Source: Mansonella perstans | Lineage: Eukaryota > Nematoda > Chromadorea > Rhabditida > Onchocercidae | Length of the DNA: 48,671 nucleotides | Assembly: GCA_037074765.1 (NCBI GenBank) | Contig: JBAMDO010000306.1 | Location: forward strand, 1 to 48,671 | Direction: 5' to 3' | In this document: positions 15,415 to 26,665 of the stretch, one piece after another | How the letters are laid out: each line of letters begins with the position of its first letter | Numbering within the stretch: position 1 is the first letter of the stretch | Made by a program: the position numbers and the translations under genes | The notes under the pieces: generated by a model | What the model saw: the letters and a program-made list of their open reading frames with translations, nothing else | Told to the model about the DNA's origin: nothing | The model's database searches: none

Positions 15415-18400
15415 TTAAAGGTTAATGAGCATATTAATATTACCATCTTTGTTCTCGTTTGTCACTCGCAAATTTCCTTCGAAAAAATAATTTCGTACAG
15501 AACGTTCTATATTCATTAGCGGAAATTCAGAAAGCATTGAAGCTTGAAAACCGAGCAAATATGCAATAAATAAGTTAATTAGCGCAACACTGAGAAATAG
15601 AGATTTGGTTTCATAATGATAAGGAAAAGTTACGTGTAGATAAGATGCAAATATGACAGGCAAATGATTGAGATAGACCTGAAATATTGCTTATTCACTA
15701 TTTAAGGATTAGAATAGTCCAATCTAATCTTATATTACTACCGCAGATTCTTTCACAAAATTTCAACTAATCCATAAAAAAAATGTTGCATAATAAAATG
15801 ATCTTACCGAGTAGCACAACATAGAGAGTGGTAAAAATAATTTAAAACTGAGAAATGCATTGATGAAGGTAGCATATCCATTGTGACAAGCATAAATTAG
15901 CCAAGCTATTGCAACGGCAAATGCTGTACGATGAAGCGCCCCATAAATCAAATAATAAAGCTTCCATTCCAAATTCTGCAAATATAAAATCAAGCTATAG
16001 AAATAATATCATTTTCAATTCTTGCGCTTCAACTTCTACAAATCGCTTCTTTTTAAGTACAGAAAATGTTTAGAAACGTACGGTTAAAATCGGGTACAAG
16101 CCATAGATGCTAATAAAACCAAGAAAAATCGCCAAAATCCAACAACAGGTAATAAAAGTGACCGAATGCCTTTTGTTGTAAACTTTTTTTGCTTGAATTA
16201 TAGCCAAATGATGACCAAGTAACAATCCAATAATATATGGTGCTGCACGATATTGAGGTTTGATGTACATCACAACAAAATGCTTTAAGTGACAAGAAAT
16301 CAAATCTTGTACAAAAAAAGATGTAGTGATAGGATAATTTTCCTATCACTATTTAAAGTAAATTAGTTATACGATTGATGCTAATTGTTATCGTTTCAGC
16401 CTGAATTCAAATAAAACAGCTGTCACTTTTGTAGATGGCAAAAAAGTGGAACCTTGAAATCATTCAAAAATATTCCGCATATTACTCTTGCATTTCCAAA
16501 GAAATTAAATGATAACAAAGTTAGAGAGAGATTAGAGGAGTAAAATGTACAAACCTCCATAAAATTGGAATTATAAATAGGAGGTTTGTTCCAGCCAAGC
16601 TGTGTAGGTGGCATATTGTGAACAACCATTGCATAAACACGGGCTATATCTGATAAGACTATGCAAAAGATGGATAACAGATAGCCCTGATTCTGATTTC
16701 GACCAAGTGTTAGTAGAAATATAGGAGAAATGAAATAAAAAATAAATTCAGTGCTTATATACCTAGAATTAATCAATAAAATATGACATTTGTGTACAAT
16801 TAATATTATGCATTAATCAGTGGAATGAATACAGAGATCAAAACACTAATTTAATCAAACAATAAAATAAAGATCTCTGGATCAAAGTGAACAGATTACC
16901 TACCAGGCCCATCTCATGCAATGATGTTCAAATAAACTGCCTATAAGTAATAAATTTTGCCACCAATATTTGGAGCACTGTGCAATGTGATCAATTTCAG
17001 GCCACAAATCCCGATACAACATGTCGGTAAGTAAAAATACTAATAACATAGTATAAAAATAGGTTGGCCATAAGCGGATAATTCGATGCACATAGAAATT
17101 CAACCAAAACTTTGAAGATTTCCACGTTGGTTTTATTTCTAAATTCACACTTTGACTACTGACTGAATGATTTGTTGTTGGAAAAATTCAAGCATGAACA
17201 TGTCTTTTAAAATAACTTTTTTTTTTTTTTTAATTTAGAAATATTCACTCATTTCTTCATATTTCTGAAAAAACCCGTATGCATTCACTGTCCCTCCAAG
17301 CACCAAAAATACATCGACAGAAAGAAGAAAGTTCGAAATCCATTGATTGTAAAAATTATTTGCAATATCATGATAATATTCCTCAACATTACTAATATAT
17401 GGCTGAAATATGCCAAAAAGAGAAGTAGTTTCAAATATGCTTATGATAAACTCAAAGAAAAAATTCAGCGCTTATAAATACTGAAATGAATGAAATTTTG
17501 AAATGCAAAAAAATTGAAATGATTTTTAATAGTTAATGGAAAAAAAATCCAAATAAAATTTTCAATATTTCGTTAAAACACGAACAGCAACAAAAGCAAA
17601 CATGTGACCAATGATAATCCAGATCATCATTAAGAATCGTATACCAAACATACAAGTGATGACATTCGAACGATTTTTCGGCACTTTGAACAATGTGTCG
17701 AAATTTTGCTTGAACGAGAACGCAAGAAAGATTTGCTCTTTCATAGTTCTGTTTTTAAAAAAAAGAAATTCAAAAATTTGAGTTAATTCTTTCAGCAGAA
17801 GATCATTTGCACTAAAATTAGCTGTATCAGAAAAAATCGATAATTTCAGTTCTTATTTTACAAAAAAATTAAGTCAAAATATTTAATGAACAAAAAGCAT
17901 ACTTTTTTCCAGGCCCACTCGTAATTTGATAAATGGTTGAGAATAGAACAATCAACCATAGAAGTGTATTGCAAAACAATATAATAGCGTTCAATGGTTT
18001 TTTGTACCATTTTACAAGACGACGAGAATGAAGACATATTGAAGATGAGTGACGACTTTCCGATAATTCAACATCCAACACTTTTTCGTAGATATTCCAA
18101 AACTTTAAATTTATTAATAGATTTGGAAATGGCAAAATTTTTTAAAAAAGTTGAAATGGCAAAAAAAAAAATTTTAAAGCAAAAAAAAACTATATATTTG
18201 ATATTCGATTTATTTCCTTTCATTCTCGTCCTTTACAATAATTTACAATAATTTGCTCGTTGCTTATATTTAAAAATGTCATTGTGATGTCAAATTATTC
18301 CTCAGTTGATTCAGAAAAATTTTCCCAATGCACGCTGTAAAATTTAATTTTTTAAAATTTAATTGATAGCACCTTATGTTCTTCTTTTAAACATAATTTC

Positions 18401-19419
18401 GGAAAGCAAATAGTGTGCGCAATAGCTTTATATTGTGTTGCATCATAGCGGTAACAAAATGTTGTTGGATACTGGGAAGCTGAAAATGCTGATTCCCCAG
18501 CTAATTTGAAGCAAAGCGACATTCGGAATACCTGCAGAAGGAACGACTTTTTTATGTGAAGGAAAAGTATGTTTTTTTTTTGAAAATTCAAGTTCAAAAT
18601 GATAAAACGCTTTTGTGAGTTCATAAAAATTTGCTACTAAAAAATCGAATTTATTTTGTTTAAAAATTAATGATTATTTGATAAGGCAATATTCGGAAGC
18701 CATGGATTAAATTAATTCCATAAGTACTTATTACAATCTTACTAATTTATGTAGATTGCAATATATTTTTGCTACACGTGCCGTATATTGTTAAGGAATT
18801 AATTCTAACAAATCTGCTATCGGTGAAAAATTCATTAGATATGCCATGCCCAAATGTAGGATAAAATGCACTTATTGGATTAAGACTGGAATTCTGATAA
18901 GTGCCGATCTGGAAATAAACCATTTCAACGAATTATTAATCAAAATGTACCATTCGAATGAATATGAACATCACGGAGTATTTGTGTTTAAAAATCGATG
19001 TTGACTCGATTAGTCATTTTATTTCATTTCAATTTTTATCGTTTCATAGAAGTACTTTAGGCACTAAAGCAAACACTCTAAAGGAAATCTAAATGAGTAA
19101 TGAGCACTTTTGTTCGCTCAACTTATTTAAAAATTTTATAAGCAGAATGATTGCAGAATGAAAAAATGGTAGATCTAATTGAATAAATCTTCCTAAAATT
19201 AAAATTTGTTGTAATATTTGAAATTTTAAGCACTGCCAAAGATTTCTATTACGGTAATATACAAATTACTTTTAATAAGTGCTGGAAACAATGAGACGAT
19301 AACGACCAGAGCGTTTCCTTCTCTACATCTCTTTTAGCCAAAATATCACTAGTTTGGCCAAAAACTATAACCAATTCTATAATGATATAAATGGTGTAGA
19401 ACTGAACTGCAAGCCGCAT
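15415..19419 (-). CDS. NRF-6/OAC-type membrane acyltransferase (acyltransferase-3 family), 11 exons
   Basis: Multi-pass membrane protein with an N-terminal NRF-like domain and an acyltransferase-3 domain, as in C. elegans nrf-6, ndg-4 and oac genes. Exons from 5': 19270-19419, 18810-18908, 18373-18531, 17903-18102, 17580-17748, 17249-17402, 16904-17162, 16555-16762, 16082-16282, 15808-15975, 15415-15678; 2031 nt, 676 aa, all in phase. A signal peptide (MRLAVQFYTIYIIIELVIVF) is followed by the Cys-containing segment FCYRYDATQYKAIAHTICF. Then come GIRFLMMIWIIIGH (conserved His), SVDVFLVLGG, FYVHRIIRLWPTYF (conserved Arg), CMRWAWYISTEF and YRAAPYIIGLLLG. Substrates of nematode members are mostly unknown. 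Donors of exons 2 (GTTAGA) and 5 (GTTTTA) are weak, so those two ends are tentative and partial decay cannot be excluded. Confidence 0.85.
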
Positions 19420-19424
19420 ATTCA

Positions 19425-19438
19425 CTGCAAAAAAAAAG
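19425..19438 (-). promoter_or_regulatory. Probable spliced-leader acceptor of the acyltransferase
   Basis: On the minus strand a T-run ends in TTTTTGCAG, followed by TGAAT and then the ATG at 19419-19417, leaving a 5-nt native leader. It supports this ATG as the start, which opens directly into a signal peptide. Confidence 0.6.
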
Positions 19439-20772
19439 TTTATTAACGTTAATATTTCTCAAATACTAAAAGTTCGTTTTAAGTATGCAAATATTTTTCC
19501 CATGCTCGATACCTCATCTTATCTCCAACTTTGTCCCATTTAAACACATCAGTGAAGGCCACTTAAGAATTGAATTACGAGAAAACGGCATGACAACAAT
19601 TCACCGTTAGCATTTTTAGAGGAAAAACAAGTTTTGTAAAGTCTCTACAAAAAAGTTACTATTGTGATAAAAGTAGCAAACAGTTTCTAGAAGTTTAATT
19701 ATTGCTGAGAATTTATTGCCGATTGCAACAATCTAAATGCAAGAACAAAAAAATATTTATTTATCTTTTTGTGAATTATCTCTCAATATTTTTCAATGTT
19801 CCGAACTCACAACTACGTCAAATTTTCAATGAACAAAAAAAGTTGGAAATCGGTAGAAGTTATGAAAAGAATAACAAAAAATACCTCATTGTCTCATATG
19901 CGCACATTTACATCTAATTTATTAATTGCAAAGTTCAAAAAACACTTTCAAATAAAAATTCCATTTATTTCTTTTTCAAATTTTGTTAAGAAAATCTTTT
20001 TTGGAAATGGTGCAGATTACAATGAAAAGGGCATAAAGAAGTAATTGAAAAGGGCGTAAAGGAGTAACTGAAAATGAAATGCATTGTCAATGAAATCACT
20101 GTTAATTCCAGTTTTTCGTGCTTTTATTCTTGAAAACTAGAATTAACCGTCTCCACTTCAGTCGAGGACGTAAATGTAGTTTTACTTGGCACACAAAATT
20201 TCCCTCAGTCATTTCTAGTTAGATGATTTTGATTTATTTTTCAAGTGAAAATTTTAAAAATTTTTAAATCGTCGAGAGAAATGTCTATTACATACATTGC
20301 TCTAATTTAAACTACGATTTGGGTTATCCTTTTTAATCATCCGTTAACATTCATTATTTTCAACTGCAATCATTTATATTTTCTAGTAAATGGAAATGAA
20401 ATTATTTATCATCAATTCGAAAATTTATTTTCCACTCTCAGGTACTCCGTATCAATTTTAACGAACTCAGTATGGAAGTACAGAAGAAAAAATTAAGCCA
20501 GAAACTGTGAGCCATTTTGTATGCTACGTGCACTGATACATCAAATTCAAACGAAATTAATGATCTTTACCATTTCAGCCATTCCGGTTATGATAATGAA
20601 ACGATACCGACAATATTTGTAGAAACTTGTCAATTGCCATTTCATGTCACAAAAATAAACACAATCGATTCATTTATCAATTCATATATGAGAATTGAGC
20701 CCTTTAAAATTCATGAAACATGAAAAATTTATCAAAACATATAGTTTTGATAAAAGCTTGGAAAGAAGAAAT
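19439..20772. other. Gap between acyltransferase and peptidase remnant
   Basis: No convincing gene. A short duplication (GAAAAGGGCATAAAGAAGTA, then a close copy) lies at 20021-20072. On the minus strand at 20480-20690 a stretch (including CRYRFIII, then CISARSIQNG after stops) might be a decayed C-terminal part of the neighbouring peptidase, but the match is too loose to assert. Confidence 0.4.
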
Positions 20773-23700
20773 TTACTCGAAAAGCTTTTTTCCATCGCTG
20801 TCAGCAATTTTTTCACCCAATGTACGTAGACCTTTAATGTTTAAGTCTAATCCGGGTACAACGAAATTTTTATATTCTTTCCTGAAACAATCTTGTTTTA
20901 ATTTGAAATTCTACTTTGTAAGACATTCCCACAATCAGCAAATTACCTTGATGGTCAAGCTATCTTCCTATAAAAAGATCCATCTTACTTTTATTACTTT
21001 TAAGTTTAATTAATGGTATCAAAATGGAAATAATCAAAATTACTTCGTAATTTCACTTATTAAATTTGAAGAAATCTTCGGCAGTGCAGTTAAAAAGCAT
21101 CAGTAGTGCAAAGATGTAACAAAGATGCATGCGTGATAATCAAATTTACTTTCTTTGATGCTGCATGCATGATAATTGCTTTGCATTCTTAGGCAATGTT
21201 CATGTGAAGTTATTTTGATGATCGAATCTATGGATTATTTCATGTCCAATAACCGATCCAATTCCACCAAAATTTATTGCTGTTAAGTGGAAAATTAAAA
21301 TGTTTAAAAAGCTACAACATTTTGAAAAATTAAAATAGTTTTTATTTCTTTTTGTGAAATTTGGATAAAAAATTTCAAAATACGTGAAATCTATCATAAA
21401 GTATAAAGTGAATGAGACGAAATCTCACCTCGCGAAAATCCAGTCAAAAAATATCACTTGAAAAATGCCTGCTAGAAATACTAAAAAAAGTGAAATTAAT
21501 TAGAAATATGATTTCTAATTAAAACAAGAATTTCTAAAATCTATCAAACTGAATTTAATTTGTAACAGCGATTTAAAAAAAAGTTAGGAATATATCAGGA
21601 ATAAGTTTGTTTTCTGATCCTTACTGCATTATAAAGAAACAAAAATTTTCAGAATGAAACCTGCAACTAAATGAATACAATAGACTAACTGATACTATTT
21701 TTAATCGGTGAACAAGAAACATTTGCGACGAATGCTGAAGTACCAATTTCCGTAATTTCCATACCGAGGCACTAACTTCCATCTTGTTGACAGGTTTCAT
21801 CAGTACACAGTATGAATATTCCATCGACCAGCGTGACACCTTTGTTATGGTTCCGGCAAATGTATGATTGAGGTAAATATACAACTGTAAATTACAAGAT
21901 TCTAACAACTGTTTCATACAAATGTAATTTCAAAAAATACATAATTTGCAATTTTTCTTTCGCCAACCTAATAATTGCGGGAAAAAATTTTTCAAAGACT
22001 ATTATAAACAAAATGTTTAGCATATTAGTTTGTAGTATTCATCGAGGACTTTAATACTTCGGAAGAATTCTGGATTACCGATCAAATTTAACATTTCGTT
22101 GATCTTTTTTAACACTTCCTGCCTGACATTTCATCCAGCCAATTAATTATTCTCCCAACATTTCTTTGAAAGCATTCTTTAAACGGCCCATCATTTCTAA
22201 GATTGCTGTCTTATTCGCCTAAAACGCGCATATATTTTATAATAAAACTAGCAAATAAATAAGTGTACAAAGTTCAAGAAGGATATTATCATTAGAAAAT
22301 CATACTTCATTAAAGAAGGATTTGAAATACAAAACTTCTGAGGCACAACGCATTCTTCCTACAGCCATTTGACCTCACATCTTCCATCATAGTAACTTTT
22401 ATTTGTTTTCTGATAGCATGAAGAAATTCCTGAAGAATTTTTTCACTTCGATAAGGTGCATACCACATTAATGATAATATTTGTATCATTGCATTTGAAA
22501 TTTATTAAGATAATAATGATGTTATTCGTCTGTAATCAGTTAGAATAATTAAGACCCTAAAGACCAGTCTCAAATTAATATAACAAATTCTGCTCTTGAA
22601 TTCATTAAATTTTCTTCTTTGTTATGAAATTCCTTGTTCTGGTAAAATTATCTGATGAATTCCATCATATCGTGAACTGAAAGTTGCAACTGAAAGTTCC
22701 ATGTCAATGAATAAATTCAGTTTATCAATGTTCGTTTAGATATCAGCTAAATTTCTATCCTTCTAATAGAAAGTTCAGAATAGATGAGTCTCAATACTGA
22801 AATTGGGTTGAAAAAAACTCGTTTCTTGAAACCAGTCCTATTGCCTTTTTCTCTCTATTTTATTCACATTTCTTATTCTCAGATATCATTATCAATCCAT
22901 TTTACGCTTGATATTGATATTAATTTTCGGATATCAATGTAGATCAGAAGAAACCGCATTTCGAAAACGCTTGTATCAGTTCATCTAAAAGCTAGAAATT
23001 TTTTTAGAAAAACAGAGCACGCTATCCTTTTTTCTCAAGCAGCCGATCACATTTTTAGCCATCAGCGAACTAAATGAAATAGTTTTTGCCCTACTTACTT
23101 GCATTTCCATTTTCCTACTTGTTATATAACCACTAAAAGTGATTGCAAGTTTTGGTATCATTTGACACAAAGATACCGACAAATATACCGACACTGATGG
23201 CTAGCTTTTCTACTATAGACAACTAATGTGCGGTTATTCGCAGTGAATCCGCTAGTGTAAATCAAGTGAAGAAATTGTCAAGCACTAAATTCAGCAAAAG
23301 AATTGAAATATTAATTATAATTTACGTAATTTAATTAACTTATGTTCATTTGAAATTTTCCAGATGCATTAATGATGAACTCAAAATGAAAGGAATTAAT
23401 AAATGTTTTTTTCCGCATGAAATTCAAATTAATTAACCTGCGACATAAAAATGTGTAGATCATTAAGGTGGTACTAATGATATAGCAAAGTATAGTTCCT
23501 TCGATTTTATTCTGGAGTTATAATCTATAAAAGTGAAATATAATAGTAAACTAGTTCGCTGTAGACGAATTTTGCTGAACAATCTGTCTTGCATGAAGAA
23601 TTTATGAATGCAAAAAAATAAATCTGGAAAATTTAACCTGGGAAACTTGTTCGTAGAACGGATGACATCATCACTTTTTCAATTCAATTCGTTTCTTTGA

Positions 23701-24440
23701 TGTTCCAATATTTGTGAAATAAGAATTCAATACATTTATAATCCATAAAGCGTTTAGCCAAATTTCATACACATTTAAAAAAGCATAAAATTTATTAAGG
23801 TTATATACACTGCACATTTCTTTGAATTATCAACTTGAAAAAAGGATGTCAAAAAATTTCATTACTTATATTCTTAAACCTTTTGAATCTCAGCATAATT
23901 CATTTTGTCACATTCCAGATTTTAATTATTAGCTTCAGAAATTTCAAAGTTAAAAACTATAAATGAATATGCATAATTTTTTTCTTCATTTACAGATAAT
24001 GAATCAGTCGTAATAAAAGCACTTCCTATTTAATCTGATAACAAAATTTTGTTCTGAATATACGAAAAGATTCAGATTCAAATTACCCTGAGCAATTGCT
24101 GTCTTTTAGAGAGCAAATTTGAAAAAAAAAAAAAAAAATATTACTCTGTCCAGAATCAAATTATATAAAAATCAGTACATTTGATCAGAATTTCGACATT
24201 ACTTTGAATACCTGTTTGATCTGTCAAAGATATCAAGATCAAGTCAAGTTTCATCATAAATCTGTGCAGAAAGAAGCGAAAATTGCATAAATTATACGTT
24301 CAGAAAAACATTCTTTTGATCAAACGACACATAAATATTCATAAAAGTACCATTAGATCGCATTCCTGCGACTCGAATCACTGTTTCCGTGAAATCAGAT
24401 TTTTCTTCGGACCATATACCATTGGCCAGATACCTAACTA
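20773..24440 (-). pseudogene. Broken M13 metallopeptidase (neprilysin-like)
   Basis: Neprilysins are membrane zinc endopeptidases that trim small peptides. Fragments in family order on the minus strand: 24298-24440 (WSEEKSDFTETVIRVAGM and FDQKN); 22306 to about 22390 (MAVGRMRCASEVLYFKSFF); 22026-22218 (two frames: GRLKNAFKEMLGE, a TAA, LIGWMK, a frame change, then INEMLNLIGNPEFF and LDEYY); 21200-21279 (INFGGIGSVIGHEIIHRFD, the HExxH zinc site); 20773-20910 (CFRKEYKNFVVPGLDL and TLGEKIADSDG, holding the third zinc ligand Glu). Damage: in-frame TAA, at least two frame changes, a TGA just after the zinc helix, a frame loss in an A-run after IADSDG, and GEN changed to GEK. Several acceptors are still intact, so decay seems recent or partial. 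No complete protein can be made in any frame combination. Confidence 0.8.
21621..21890 (-). pseudogene. Cysteine-containing fragment with internal stop
   Basis: Within the peptidase remnant one frame reads VTLVDGIFILCTDETCQQDG, then TAG, then CLGMEITEIGTSAFVANVSC. A second overlapping frame (NHTFAGTITKVSRWS) precedes it. The Cys spacing suggests a real extracellular segment, now broken. It does not resemble the M13 region expected between LDEYY and GGIG, so it may come from another gene. Confidence 0.3.
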
Positions 24441-26645
24441 CTGAAAAAGTTTTGATGTATATACAAACCAATTCGATGTTAATTAAAATTAAATTTAAGT
24501 TACCGATAGTTTAGAAATGGGATAACCTCCAGGTTATGTTTTCAAAGAAGACCAAATTAATTCCAAAGTTTAAATTAAATTTCGAGACTTATACGATGTA
24601 ATAATAAGATGAATTTGCCTATGTCATTATTCAGTTCTACTCATATCTTCAACAGAACATTGCACGAATCGAATAAACTTTACCCATTTCTTTTGCCGTA
24701 TCTACAGATCTCCGTATCTCCATATCTGCATTTCACTTTATAATAAATTCTTCTGAAACACTCGCTATAAATATCGCGATCTTTCTCTGACACTTCTCTC
24801 TATAAATTTTACGATCTAAATAGAATAAAAATAAATTAATATAAGTGAAACTTCTTAAAATTAATTCATTCAACCTACCAATATTTTCACTTTTACTCAA
24901 TTTTTCATATTTATGGTTGCTGTCTTGCGATCCTACTTGGCTACTTTCATTTTAGACTCTTTTTAACTTTTCCAAGTAGCCTCATGTCTTTCGAAATTCA
25001 TAATCTGTGAAAAATAGGGATGAAATTTTAATTCTATAGAATAAATTGAATTGTGTTCAACTCATTAATTAGCTTCTTGAATGTTGTTTGTATTTATGGG
25101 AAAATTCTTCCTTCCAATATAATTTCAAATCGAGTTCTCATTTTTTTTTTTTTTTTTGAATTAATTGATGTCGAAAGCCAGTTAGTATTTATTCTCTATT
25201 TTAAATGCAAAATAAGCATGGATGAAAATTTGGAGACAATGAGCCGAAATGCATATTAATTTGAAGGTCAATAGTATCAGAGTATCTCATTAGCCAACAA
25301 CCATATAATGCGCTTTGCAACACTTGTTGTTTTCCAATGATTATTAATAATATGATATTACTTGAGTAATAATTAGACAGTTTATAAATCTTATTGAAAC
25401 CGATGAAATGAACTGAAAAATAGTAAAAATTGGAGGAATAATATTCTTCCTCAATAATAACTAATTCTCTTATTAAATAATGATTAATACATTTAGTCTT
25501 AGTTAAATCTTACAAAGAGTTTGTGATAATTAATAGCTAACAAAAGCGGAAATTTCAATAATCACTGATTAAAGTATTTCGTATTTTCAATGATGCAAAT
25601 TTGCAAAGTGAAAAGATTATTTTGCTTATCAGTAATTTTGCTTCTCATACATTGCTAACAGTGAATTTTATTTAAATGAATAAATACAAAGAGAAGAAAT
25701 TTAAAGATAATTGATTATTGTTTTGCTTTAGTGAGATATAAAGAAACAAGAAGATATTGATAAGTTTCTCTATTTTCTCTTCTAAATTTCAATTATCTTT
25801 GCTTTGTGTCAATGATTATTGATAATGATAAGACATACGAGAATCTCTATAAATCATTCATGTTCATTTCTGATTGCTGAATCACATATGGATGTTGAAT
25901 TTCTACAGCAGTGAATGTATTTATGTGTGATTTAATCATATTTGCAAATATGTAATACAAATGTAAAGGTAATTGATATAATTAAAAAGTTTTACATTCC
26001 TTGCAATCTTTTGTTTTTTGATATCTTTGCAGATTTATTTATTGCAGTTCCAATTTCACGACTTCTTTCAAGAGAAATTCTCGAGGCTCTAACCGAGATT
26101 TACTGAACTAGAAATAAAAAAAGGAAGGAAAATAGAGTGATATTTGAATATCTACGAGAAATTCCCAGAAGATTTCCCGCTTGGGTTTGTCGACATGTTC
26201 TTTTACGTGTTGTAGTAATCACCCTCCTTCTCTACATCTACCACACTCTTTCTCTTCTCTGTGTAATGACAATGTTGATTAATTGTTTGTTCATTTCGAC
26301 AAATTCGCGAAATGTTTTGAGATGTCGCGAATTCGATCGGTTTACAGTGATAATTTAGAGATTTATGAAAGGTGTATAGCATCTTTGGTCTGAGAGATTA
26401 TTTCATTGAGAGAGAGTAGTTAGAGGTCATTTCATTAGATTATATCATCGTATAACATTCCATGATTATCTTCTTATCATATCATAACGACTATTTCATT
26501 ATCAGTATATGATCAGTAAACTTCGAGTCTTTCAACATATTTTACGCATAGCACAAAGCATTCGATTACATTCCACTTGTTTATCGCATCTTTGAAAAGG
26601 ACAAATTAAAGAATTGTTTGTTTATTCGTAATTAGAAAAGTTTGA
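24441..26645. other. Divergent intergenic region, no clear gene
   Basis: The minus strand at 24680-24830 has a frame ending RRSVDTAKEM at a GTAAAG donor after an in-frame stop; it may be a further 5' exon of the peptidase remnant. Otherwise there are AT-rich DNA and T-runs (25140-25157). It holds the upstream region of dymeclin. Confidence 0.4.
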
Positions 26646-26656
26646 GATTTATTCAG
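26646..26656 (+). promoter_or_regulatory. Probable spliced-leader acceptor of dymeclin
   Basis: GATTTATTCAG ends at 26656, nine bases (GAATTCTGA) before the ATG. No coding frame runs into it from upstream. It fits trans-splicing and supports the chosen start, whose Gly2 is needed for myristoylation. Confidence 0.5.
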
Positions 26657-26665
26657 GAATTCTGA

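Noticed and set aside
19702..20044. Overlapping plus-strand frames upstream of the acyltransferase
   Set aside because: Lys/Phe/Asn-rich composition expected from AT-rich DNA, with no motif or partner exon.
20517..21013. Plus-strand frames of 68 and 97 codons
   Set aside because: The second is antisense to the peptidase remnant, whose TLGEKIAD motif is on the minus strand; the first has no support.
26137..26358. Hydrophobic 73-codon frame upstream of dymeclin
   Set aside because: No ATG, no acceptor, arbitrary composition; fits T-rich intergenic DNA.
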